From the NCBI RefSeq assembly GCF_003481825.1, contig NZ_QULW01000021.1, forward strand, positions 1 to 64,000: a stretch of 64,000 nt of DNA, written 5' to 3'. Within the stretch, counting starts at the first letter, position 1; every line of letters begins with the position of its first letter. Of the stretch, positions 34,421 to 43,100 are shown piece after piece. Made by a program: the position numbers and the translations under genes. Below the pieces are notes generated by a model. The model ran no database searches, was not told the DNA's origin, and saw nothing but the letters and a program-made list of their open reading frames with translations. Source of the stretch: Clostridium sp. OM02-18AC (GTDB lineage: Bacteria; Bacillota; Clostridia; Lachnospirales; Lachnospiraceae).

Positions 34421-35165
34421 CTGTGCGAACATCATTCTGGCGACGGGAGCCCGCCCCATTATGGCAGAGCATCCGAAAGAAGTAGAGGAAATAACAGAAG
34501 TGGCGTCAGCTCTCATGTTGAATCTTGGAAATATTACGGATGCACGTATGGAATCCATGAAGCGTTCACTCGATGTTGCGAATCGAAAAAAGATTCCGGT
34601 GCTTATCGATCTGGTCGGGGTTACCTGCAGTAAACTTCGCCGGGATTTTGCAAGACAGCTTTTTACGGAGGGTACCTTTTCTGTGATAAAGGGAAACATT
34701 TCTGAAATCCTGGCAGTTGCAAACCTTCCCTTCCATGGGACTGGAATTGATGCCGGAGCACAGGATGCGATATCCTCGGAAAATGAAGCGTTGTATTGTA
34801 AAATTGCCAAAGAACTGGCGGCTCATTTTGGGTGCGCGGTTATGGCAACAGGCAAACAGGACCTGATCGCAGATAAAGACAGTGTTTTTCTGGTATCAAA
34901 CGGTCATGAGGCATTGTCTGGAATTACGGGAACCGGCTGTATGGTGGGAGCACTGACTGCGGCATACCTTCCCGCAAGCGTAGCACTGGCTTTTGCCGGT
35001 ACACCTGCTGCATTGCTGGCAGCCATTACCATGGGAATCTCAGGAGAACATGCCGCATCCGGCTCCAGAGGTCCCGGAAGCTTTCAGGCAGCTCTTCTGG
35101 ATGAGGTTTTCTGCATGACCGACAGTCAGCTGCAGAATCAAGCACAGATACGCCGTATCAGGTAA
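34335..35165 (+). CDS. thiM: Hydroxyethylthiazole kinase ThiM
   Basis: About 276 residues, the family length, with SLIHCITNPISIHDCANIILATGARPIMAEHP near the N-terminus, VLIDLVGVTCSKLR, VIKGNISEI and the GITGTGCMVGALTAAYL active-site loop. ThiM phosphorylates thiazole alcohol to HET-P for ThiE. The frame is open from 34251. ATG 34335 fits the family start, while 34287 and 34344 are alternatives, and none has a strong ribosome binding site. The start lies about 85 bases inside thiW, so translation is probably coupled to thiW. Confidence 0.93.
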   Translation: MLEMLEIRKHTKRNASLIHCITNPISIHDCANIILATGARPIMAEHPKEVEEITEVASALMLNLGNITDARMESMKRSLDVANRKKIPVLIDLVGVTCSKLRRDFARQLFTEGTFSVIKGNISEILAVANLPFHGTGIDAGAQDAISSENEALYCKIAKELAAHFGCAVMATGKQDLIADKDSVFLVSNGHEALSGITGTGCMVGALTAAYLPASVALAFAGTPAALLAAITMGISGEHAASGSRGPGSFQAALLDEVFCMTDSQLQNQAQIRRIR

Positions 35166-35199
35166 CACAGATGCCATTCATAGAAAAGAGGAACTTAAG

Positions 35200-35829
35200 A
35201 TGAAAAACAACCTGGATTTAAGCTTATATCTTGTAACTGACAGTACTTACCATACCGAAGAATCTCTTCTTTATACCGTAGAGGAAGCGTGCAAGGGTGG
35301 TGTTACCATGGTGCAGCTTCGCGAGAAGAATACCGGCGGGCGGGATTATCTGGAAAAAGCCTGCAAGCTTCGTGCGATTACAGACCGTTATCATATTCCG
35401 CTGATCATCGATGACCGTGTGGATGTTGCCATGGCCTGCGGTGCTGCCGGTGTTCATGTTGGTGCATCAGACCTTCCGGTAGCAGAGGTTCGCCGTCTTC
35501 TCGGACCGGATAAAATTGTGGGAGCAACCGCTAAAACCGTTGAAGCTGCGCAGAAGGCTTACCAGGATGGCGCAGATTACCTTGGAGTCGGAGCAATTTA
35601 TCCGACCACAACCAAGGTGACCACCGTGCTCACAGAGGTTTCTACACTGGCTGCCATCTGCAAGGCCGTTCCGATCCCGGCGGTTGCCATCGGAGGACTG
35701 AACCGGAAAAATATGGATATTTTAAAGGGGAGCGGAGCGGACGGTATTGCAGTGGTATCTGCTATCATGAAAGCAGATGACCCGAAAAAAGCAGCCGAAG
35801 AGCTGCTTGCTGCAGTGAAGGAGCTTTGA
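35200..35829 (+). CDS. thiE: Thiamine phosphate synthase ThiE
   Basis: A 209-residue TIM-barrel enzyme with LYLVTDS, GGVTMVQLREKN, LIIDDRVDVAMACGAAGVHVGASDLP, IVGATAKTVEAA, DYLGVGAIYPTTTK and VAIGGLNRKNM. It joins HMP-PP (from ThiD at 5.6 kb) with HET-P (from ThiM) to form thiamine phosphate, the last step of salvage. AAGAGGAAC lies before the ATG. It ends the second riboswitch operon and abuts the convergent ABC-2 permease gene with no spacer. Confidence 0.96.
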   Translation: MKNNLDLSLYLVTDSTYHTEESLLYTVEEACKGGVTMVQLREKNTGGRDYLEKACKLRAITDRYHIPLIIDDRVDVAMACGAAGVHVGASDLPVAEVRRLLGPDKIVGATAKTVEAAQKAYQDGADYLGVGAIYPTTTKVTTVLTEVSTLAAICKAVPIPAVAIGGLNRKNMDILKGSGADGIAVVSAIMKADDPKKAAEELLAAVKEL

Positions 35830-36567
35830 TCACAGATTTTTCTTTTTGTATAGAAACCAGGATGCGGCAGCAGAAAAGCAGGCCAGATATAATACCAGAA
35901 TCCAGATCCCTGTGAAGGAGAATGCTTCCTGATTGGCAATCTGCCGCAGGGCAGCACTGGTCTGTGACAGAGGAAGCCAGCTGATCAGCTGGCGGATCCC
36001 GTCAGGCATATTCTGGGCGGAGAAAAAGGTGTTGCACAGATACGCCATCGGCATGATAACATAGTTTGAAAACCGCGGCACATCTGCATGGTTTTTCGCG
36101 TAAAAAGAAACTACAACACCAATGGTGGAGAACACCGCTCCGTTCAGAAACATAAACAGAAATGACCAGCCGTTAAAGCAGAGGCCGGTCCGCAGAGGAA
36201 GGACCAGAAGTATGATCACACTTCCCGCATAGACACCGCGCAGACTTCCGCCGATGATCTGACCCGCAATAAACTGCCAGAGAGGAGTCGGCGAGATCAT
36301 GACCTGGTCAAATGCTTTTTCATACAGGCGCTGTACATTCAGTGTCTGGGCAATGGCATTGAAGCTTCCGTTCATGGTAGTAAGAGCCACTACCCCTGGG
36401 ATCAGAAAGTTCAGATAGGGCTGGCCGTGTGATACGGTCTGGACACCAAAGCCGAATACCAGAATATACAGGAGCGGAGCAATCATGGCTGCGGATGTGA
36501 TCTTAAAAAAATTGTGGTGGAATTCCACCCATTTTTCCCATAATACAGTAAGAATTCCCATGGTCAT
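35830..36567 (-). CDS. ABC-2 type transporter permease
   Basis: A 245-residue membrane protein with about six hydrophobic segments and the ABC-2 family pattern (LLYILVFGFGVQT, LIPGVVALTTMNGSF, QRLYEKAFDQVMISPTPLWQFIAGQIIGG, LPLSQTSAALRQIA). It forms an exporter with the ATPase encoded upstream. The start codon overlaps the ATPase stop (ATGA). The cargo is unknown; drug, lipid or peptide export is typical. It is the last gene of the reverse-strand cbiL-ATPase-permease set. Confidence 0.88.
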   Translation of the reverse strand: MTMGILTVLWEKWVEFHHNFFKITSAAMIAPLLYILVFGFGVQTVSHGQPYLNFLIPGVVALTTMNGSFNAIAQTLNVQRLYEKAFDQVMISPTPLWQFIAGQIIGGSLRGVYAGSVIILLVLPLRTGLCFNGWSFLFMFLNGAVFSTIGVVVSFYAKNHADVPRFSNYVIMPMAYLCNTFFSAQNMPDGIRQLISWLPLSQTSAALRQIANQEAFSFTGIWILVLYLACFSAAASWFLYKKKNL

Positions 36568-37406
36568 CTGCGCTCCATTTCTTTTCCGATGTGCTCAAGA
36601 AAGACATCTTCCAGCGTTGTATTGCGCAGTGATGTCTCATATGGCGAGTCGGACAGATAACGGATTGCTTCCTCCTTCTCTGAAAAATAATGGCATCTGA
36701 CACCCTCCGGTTTTGTTTCATCTACCGCATAGCGCCCAAGCACTTCAATCATGTGCCTGGGCGTATCAGTTTCTCTCAGCACACCGCGGCACATAAAGCC
36801 GACACGGTCGCAGAGTGATTCAGCCTCTTCCATATAATGTGTAGTAAGAAGAATCGTCAGATTCTGTTGGTTCAGCTTTTTTAAAAGATTCCACATCTGT
36901 CTGCGGGCCAGAGCATCCATTCCGGCTGTTGGCTCATCCAGCAATAATATTTCCGGTTCTGTTAACAGTGCACGGCAGACCATCAGTTTTCTTTTCATTC
37001 CGCCAGACAGCTTCCGGACGGTTCTTTTCCGGTAATCCAGCAGTTCACAAAAGTTCAATAATTGTTCTGAACGTTCCCGTATTTTTTTTAATGGCATATA
37101 GTAAAGACGTCCCTGATATTCCATGATCTCATCCATAGTCATGTCCTGACGCATCGAGTACTCCTGTGTAACGACGCTGAGCTTTCTTTTTAACCGGTCA
37201 TTTTGCCTGGTCAGCGGTTCTCCGTCAATCTGAATGGAGCCTTTGGTAGGAAGCAGAAGTGTAGACAGCATGCTGATCGTTGTTGTTTTTCCTGCACCAT
37301 TTGGCCCCAGAAGTCCAAAAAACTCTCCGGTTTCGATCGTAAGGTTCAGATGATCCACCGCAAGGAACTTATCATATTGTTTTGTTAGATCTTGTAATTT
37401 AATCAT
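36564..37406 (-). CDS. ABC-2 type transporter ATPase
   Basis: A 280-residue ATPase of the DrrA/CcmA type: Walker A GPNGAGKTTTISML, Q-loop VTQEYSMRQD, signature LSGGMKRKLM, Walker B LLLDEPTAGMD and switch His in TTHYMEEAE. The C-terminal 60 residues are the usual accessory domain. Its start overlaps the cbiL 3' end by 8 bases, which couples their translation. Confidence 0.92.
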   Translation of the reverse strand: MIKLQDLTKQYDKFLAVDHLNLTIETGEFFGLLGPNGAGKTTTISMLSTLLLPTKGSIQIDGEPLTRQNDRLKRKLSVVTQEYSMRQDMTMDEIMEYQGRLYYMPLKKIRERSEQLLNFCELLDYRKRTVRKLSGGMKRKLMVCRALLTEPEILLLDEPTAGMDALARRQMWNLLKKLNQQNLTILLTTHYMEEAESLCDRVGFMCRGVLRETDTPRHMIEVLGRYAVDETKPEGVRCHYFSEKEEAIRYLSDSPYETSLRNTTLEDVFLEHIGKEMERR

Positions 37407-38091
37407 GCGGTTCCTCTTTTACAACAATAATAGAATAATAGCTTGCCTGATCCGGTATTTCGTCAATACAGTGATAGATATGCTCGTCCGGCATGCCGCA
37501 GTTTTCAATCATGGAGCAGGTTGTATTGCTGCGTTTTAGAGCTTCTTTTACAAGCGGCATTTTGGAAGCAGCTTTCATCAGCACTTTTGTTCCCGAAAGG
37601 TTCAGTGCATCTTCGACTCCATAGGTAGATGGGATGATATGGATCTGCTCAGAACGGTCTGCAAGACTATCTTCAAGCTTGGCGCTGACAGCACAGAATG
37701 ACGGAATTCCATTGATGATCTTTGCATCATATCCGCGGGCTTTTACCAGACGGTGAATGTAAATATAAGTGCTGTAGATGGTCGGATCTCCAAGGGTAAG
37801 ACAGGCTACATCCAGTCCCTGTTCCAGCTTTTCTATGATTCGGTCCGCTGCGGTCTGATATGCAGCGTCCAGAACAGCCCGGTCTTTTGTCATGGGTGTG
37901 GTAAGATCCAGACATTCTTTCTGATCGAGATTCTTAACAATGCCGCTTGCAATCCGGTAAGCGACTGCCTTTCCCTTGCCATCTGCCGGTACCGCAAGGA
38001 CCGGACAGCATTTAATTGTGTCGACTGCAAGATAGGTCATAAGGCGAGGATCTCCAGGACCAACACCAACACCGTATAACGTTCCATTCAT
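37399..38091 (-). CDS. cbiL: Precorrin-2 / cobalt-factor II C20-methyltransferase
   Basis: A 230-residue tetrapyrrole methylase with LYGVGVGPGDPRLMTYLAVDTI at the N-terminus, LTLGDPTIYSTYIYIHRLV and INGIPSFCAVSA. These are typical of CbiL/CobI, which adds the C20 methyl in corrin-ring synthesis from S-adenosylmethionine. AAGGAAG precedes the ATG. No other cobalamin gene is within the window, so this one is separated from the rest of its pathway and sits instead at the head of an ABC exporter operon. Confidence 0.92.
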   Translation of the reverse strand: MNGTLYGVGVGPGDPRLMTYLAVDTIKCCPVLAVPADGKGKAVAYRIASGIVKNLDQKECLDLTTPMTKDRAVLDAAYQTAADRIIEKLEQGLDVACLTLGDPTIYSTYIYIHRLVKARGYDAKIINGIPSFCAVSAKLEDSLADRSEQIHIIPSTYGVEDALNLSGTKVLMKAASKMPLVKEALKRSNTTCSMIENCGMPDEHIYHCIDEIPDQASYYSIIVVKEEPHD

Positions 38092-38143
38092 AATGTTTCT
38101 TCCTTTCGTTCTTAAAAGTGAAAAATTTATTTACTTTTTAATT

Positions 38144-39196
38144 CTATGGTTCCCGCAATTTCACTACATTTCTGGCACTTCTTCTCCGTTCATCTTCCAG
38201 TGCGGCGTAGTGTTTTTTGGTGGTGTTTACATCGGAATGTCCGAGAACATCTGCTACAAGATAGATATCGCCTGTTTCCCGGTACAGATTGGTGCCATAG
38301 GTACTGCGCAGTTTGTGCGGGGTAATCTTTTTGAGCGGTGTGACGATATGAGCGTATTTTTTAACCAGGTTTTCTACCGAGCGGACATTCATGCGTTTGC
38401 GCTGCATGGAAAGGAAGAGTGCCTGCTCGCTTCCTTCTTCCGGAATGATTCCAAAGCGTTCATCAAGATAGTCCTGAAGTGCATTTTCTACTTCTGACCC
38501 GAAATACACCGTTACTTCTTTTCCGCCTTTGCGATGAATATGTATGCCACCGTTTTTAAAGTCTACATCGTTGATATCGAGACCGACACATTCGGAAACG
38601 CGGATTCCGGTTCCGAGAAGCAGCGTCAGGAGTGCCAGATCACGAAGCCGTGTACGTTTATGAAAGGTTTTTTGTTTTTCAGTCAGGCCTTCTCCCTGCT
38701 CTACGGCATCCAGAAGAAGGGCTACTTCATCTACATCGAGGCGGATGATTTCTTTATCATGCAGCTTTGGGAGCCGGACGAGAGCTGCCGGGTTTGTTGC
38801 AAGCTTTTCTGTTCGAAAAAAATAATTATAAAAGCTTTTCAGAGAAGATATTTTGCGCATGATACCTCGTTCCTGATTCATAATCTCATGATTCTGTTCG
38901 TTGAATCGGTATTTCAGGTATTCCATATATTCTTCAAGATCCGTCACCGAGATTTCATCCAGCTGTTCCAGCTGAAAATCCATTCGTTTCATTTTGGAAA
39001 AGACAGGATTTTCTTTTTTCAGAAAGTCAAAGAAAACAGATAAGTCATAGGCATAGGCAATCCGGGTCCTTGTAGAGGTGCGCGGTTCAATCCCACGGAA
39101 AAACTCGGTGCAAAATGGAGGAAGCTCTTTCATCATTTCCCTGAGCTTTTTGATATTTTCAATGTCTTTCTGCTGATAATAAGGTATATTTGCCAT
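38144..39196 (-). CDS. Tyrosine recombinase (Xer-like integrase)
   Basis: A 350-residue site-specific recombinase with an N-terminal SAM-like core-binding domain (about 40-150) and catalytic residues Arg in GTGIRVSECVGL, Lys in HRKGGKEVTV, His-x-x-Arg in TPHKLRSTYGT, His in LGHSDV and the nucleophile Tyr in KKHYAALE. It is longer than XerC/XerD (about 300) mainly at the N-terminus. No excisionase, attachment repeat or phage gene surrounds it, and it lies between housekeeping genes. That fits a chromosomal Xer-type enzyme rather than a mobile-element integrase. Confidence 0.88.
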   Translation of the reverse strand: MANIPYYQQKDIENIKKLREMMKELPPFCTEFFRGIEPRTSTRTRIAYAYDLSVFFDFLKKENPVFSKMKRMDFQLEQLDEISVTDLEEYMEYLKYRFNEQNHEIMNQERGIMRKISSLKSFYNYFFRTEKLATNPAALVRLPKLHDKEIIRLDVDEVALLLDAVEQGEGLTEKQKTFHKRTRLRDLALLTLLLGTGIRVSECVGLDINDVDFKNGGIHIHRKGGKEVTVYFGSEVENALQDYLDERFGIIPEEGSEQALFLSMQRKRMNVRSVENLVKKYAHIVTPLKKITPHKLRSTYGTNLYRETGDIYLVADVLGHSDVNTTKKHYAALEDERRRSARNVVKLREP

Positions 39197-39219
39197 AATT
39201 GTGTCTCTTTCCGAATTTG

Positions 39220-39951
39220 TTATTTATGTTTATCAGGGTTTTCCCATCCGGGAAGGTTTCCATATGATACTGCATGAAACAGTCGTTCCCGCACACCAGG
39301 TGCCTCCGCATTGATGGAACGGATCAGATTTTTGATTGCTTCGCGATTTGTGTGACCGTCCATTGGACAGGGATTTTTGCAGACCGGAAGCTGATACTTG
39401 TTCCGGAAGCCTTTTACATCTGCCTCGGAAACCAGCATCAGCGGCCGAATGACGGTAAGGTCTGTGCGGTCTAAATGGGTAACTGGTGGAAATGCATAGA
39501 AACGTCCTTCATAGAGAAGAGACATCATTGCAGTTTCGATGATGTCGTCCTTATGGTGGGCATAAGCGATTTTATTGCATCCAAGTTCCATGGCTTTCTG
39601 GTTTAGCGCGCCTTTTCTCATCTTTGCGCAGAGAGAACATGGATTTGTTTCTTTGCGGATGTCGAAGAGGATTTTTCCAATCTCGGTGGTCACAATCTCG
39701 TAAGGAATGTGAAAGCTGCTGCAAAGTTCCTGAATTGGTCTCAGATTCATAGGTTCCAGTCCGAGATCTACGGTAATGGCAGATAATGTAAAGGGAATCG
39801 GATAGAATTTCTGAAGACTGGCGAGACCATACAGTAAGGTAAGGCTGTCTTTGCCGCCGGAGATTCCTATCGCTATGTGATCTTTTGCTTCAATCATATG
39901 ATATTGGTCAATGGCCTGACGCAGCAGGCTGAGTAGTTTTTGAAGTTTCAT
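39220..39951 (-). CDS. TtcA-like tRNA thiolation / ATP pyrophosphatase family protein
   Basis: A 243-residue PP-loop protein: SGGKDSLTLLYGLASL (ATP binding), CSLCAKMRKGAL with two Cys, AYAHHKDDIIETAMMSLLYEGR, and a third Cys in CKNPCPMDG. This is the arrangement in TtcA, which makes 2-thiocytidine at position 32 of tRNA and holds an Fe-S cluster. TilS and TtuA-like enzymes are relatives. AAAGGA lies before the ATG at a slightly long distance. It is the first gene of the reverse-strand run that continues into the recombinase. Confidence 0.88.
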   Translation of the reverse strand: MKLQKLLSLLRQAIDQYHMIEAKDHIAIGISGGKDSLTLLYGLASLQKFYPIPFTLSAITVDLGLEPMNLRPIQELCSSFHIPYEIVTTEIGKILFDIRKETNPCSLCAKMRKGALNQKAMELGCNKIAYAHHKDDIIETAMMSLLYEGRFYAFPPVTHLDRTDLTVIRPLMLVSEADVKGFRNKYQLPVCKNPCPMDGHTNREAIKNLIRSINAEAPGVRERLFHAVSYGNLPGWENPDKHK

Positions 39952-40063
39952 CTTTTTTATACGAGGATCCTTTCTCTAAAACGTAAGACTATCTTACCAC
40001 AAAAAAGCTTCTGCGTCATACTTATCTTTATTGAGCAATGTTTCTCATCTGACGAATATGAAA

Positions 40064-40092
40064 TTGACAATCGAAGTTCTACTTTTTATACT
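40064..40092 (+). promoter_or_regulatory. Promoter of the large surface-protein gene
   Basis: TTGACA (40064-40069), a 17-base spacer and TATACT (40087-40092). Confidence 0.87.
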
Positions 40093-40160
40093 AAATCCGT
40101 TATTGGAGTTAGCATATGCTAATTTACAGGATGAAATTGCGTAACGGAAGGGGAAGAAAA

Positions 40161-43100
40161 ATGAGAACACGCAAGATTCAAAAACAGGCGTTTGCTGTAT
40201 GTCTGGCTATTATGACTGCAGCTCAGACAATGACTGGTTACGGTGCGACGATCACAGCTGGGGGGGCACCGGATCATGGAAGCTGGGTCCGTGAGGGGCA
40301 GAACTGGAGATACCAGGCAGCAGATGGAAGCTTTGCAAAGGGCTGGATTCATACGGCATCCGGCTGGTATTATTTAGATCCGGATACCGGAGTTATGAAA
40401 ACAGGAAAAACTGTTATCGATGGAAAACAATACTATTTTGACCAGCAATCCGATGGTCTTGAGGGAAGAATGCATACCGGGTGGATCAAAGATGAGAAAG
40501 GTGCCTGGTATTTCTACAGTACGAATGCAGATGTGACCGAGGGTGCTATGGTATCCGGATGGCAGTGGATTGATGGCAGATGTTATTATTTTGAACCGGA
40601 ATCCGGTGAACACCCTGGAAAAATGTTTACGAACGGAACGACTCCGGACGGCTATCCGGTAGATCAGGATGGAGCATGGCTGGATGAAAACGGAAAGGTT
40701 CAGGAACGCCCGGGTCAGGGATATTCAGGGATGAGCGGACAAAACAGAGCCTCTGGCAGTACGCAGACAAGCAGTGGCGGTTCTTCAGGCAGTGGATCCG
40801 GCAGCAGCTCCAGCGGATCCGGCAGCAGCTCTAATGGATCTGGAAGCGGTTCAGGTACTTCTTCCGGAAATACGAACAGCAATCCATCATCTCCTGGTAC
40901 TTCAAACGGACGGGATGAACAGCAGAGTTCCCTTCTTCTGGAAAGCCAGACCAGAGTCGTAGATCTTGGCTGGAGCCAATACGTGTCAGTTGCTTTCGCA
41001 AAAGGATATTCTCTGAATAACTGCAGAGTCATGATCGATGGAGTTGATGTCACCGAGGCAATGACTCCGGTGGATACGGACGGTACCATTGCAAAATGGG
41101 AGCTGACGGTTTTAAATCCCGGCAGTATTACTGCGATGGATCCAGAAGGTCACACACAGACCGTGTCCCTTGGAGGCAGTCAGAATGGTTCTGGCATGAT
41201 TCAAGTGAGAAAGCATACAGCACCTTCTGCATTTCTTGCACATGGATCTGTTAATGTATGGGATTATCAGCTGACCAATTATGATGATCATGGTCAGGTC
41301 CGTGTGAAGCCGTCAACAACTACTTTTTCGCTCGGACAGAAAAAAGATGAGATCCGGTATTATGCGCCGAAAGCAGAATTGAAGGACGATGAGACAGCAG
41401 ACAATGTATATCATGTCAGTGGTGAAGCCATCGTGATGTTTAACTATACATCTGAGGCAGATAAACAGTGGTTTGACAGTATTTCTGATGTGGATCTTGT
41501 TTCCGGAAACGGAAATAAAAATACGATCAATGCGGATCTGACATGGAGCAGTGATCTTGCGGATCATCACGGAAAAACGGTTGGACAGATCACAGTGCCG
41601 CTTGGACAGACGAACTTTTATTCCAATGGTCTGTATTATCTTCGTGTAAAATCAGGAAATACGGATACGCTGATTCCGATCGAGGTTGTAAACGGCACGG
41701 CACCTTCCATGATCTTAAGTGAAGCCGGTGCGATCGTCAGCGGGAAAAATCTTCATTTTACAGTTCAGAATATGACGTATGGAGCAACGATGCCGGTGAA
41801 TCGTGTAGAGCTGAAACGCCCGGACGGAACTACCGAAGATCTGGAAAAGATTCGTGACTGGTATCTGATCGGTGACAGCTTTGTTCTTTATAACGACGAA
41901 TCTGCCACAAACGGCAGAAATAACATTCCGGTTCCGGGTAAATATACCATCACAGTTCATGCTACCGGATTTAAGGATATGTCTTACACCTTTACGGTAT
42001 CTGACGCAGCAAGTGCGGTCCGTGAAGAAGCACATGCATCCTATACACTTGCCGCAGTGGATGCCATCTCCAGTGCAACGGTCAGCGGCGGAAGCAGCAG
42101 CGGAAGTTCTGACGGATCAGACGGTGGAAGCACTACGATGACTGCTGACCTGATTTTTGATGCGGATCTTCTCGCAAACGCGCTGATCTTAAGCAAGCTC
42201 CAGGTTGAAAATGAAGCTGCTGATGCGATTGCAGATCGCTGGTTATCCGATATGTCTGGTTACGATGCGGTTATTGGCGAGGACAGAAAAACCTTTTACA
42301 GCTTTAAAGCATACCGGGATGCAGTAGAGCAGGCAAAGAATGCCGGAACTTATTTAAGCTTTGCGGATTATTTAGCAGCAGGAAATGCAGAGACAACTCC
42401 AAATCGTCCTTATGCAGTGAAATATGTACTGGAAGATAACCTGCTTGGTGAGACACAGATGAATGGCAATTACCTTGGAAAAGAGGCTCCTGTGATTCAT
42501 TTGACGGATGAGACCGGAAATACGATCACGGAGATCAAAGAAGGAACGGATGTTTATCTTTCCTGTGAAGATCTTGCTTATCTTAAGACTGTAGCGGAGG
42601 AGGCGAAGCTCTATGTTAATGGAGATTATCAGGAGCTTTCCAACACGAAATATGCATTAACGGAAAGTGGTCGTTTATTGCGGCTGGATGCAGATGTGTT
42701 CCGTCTTGAAAAGGACAGTAATACGCTTGTGATCAAGCTGGATGGCTATCAGGATAATACAGTTTCGGTACCGGTTGTAAAGGATAAAAAGGATGTTCAT
42801 CTGTCGGTAGAGGAGAATCTGAAAGTTGGCGATGCAGTGATCCTTACAAATGATGCAGACGAAAGCGGAGATATCTGGAAGCATATCACAAAGGTGTCAT
42901 TGAAAAAACCAGACGGAACCGTGAAAAACATTCGTCCGGATGGACAGGAGAATATCTGGGAAAAAGTTGGTTACAGCATCAGTGAGGAACAGAAAAATCA
43001 GCTGATTCTTGGAAAAGATCTGTTTGATACGGAGGGTGAATACGAAGTAACGATCGAAGCTACATATTATGAAAACCAGACGATCACCTTTGAAATTTCA

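Noticed and set aside
38144..39196. Tyrosine recombinase as marker of an integrated mobile element
   Set aside because: No attachment repeats, excisionase, phage or conjugation genes surround it, and both flanks are chromosomal metabolic genes.
40799..40845. Tandem repeats resembling a CRISPR or microsatellite
   Set aside because: They encode the in-frame Ser/Gly linker of the surface protein; no spacer-repeat pattern exists.
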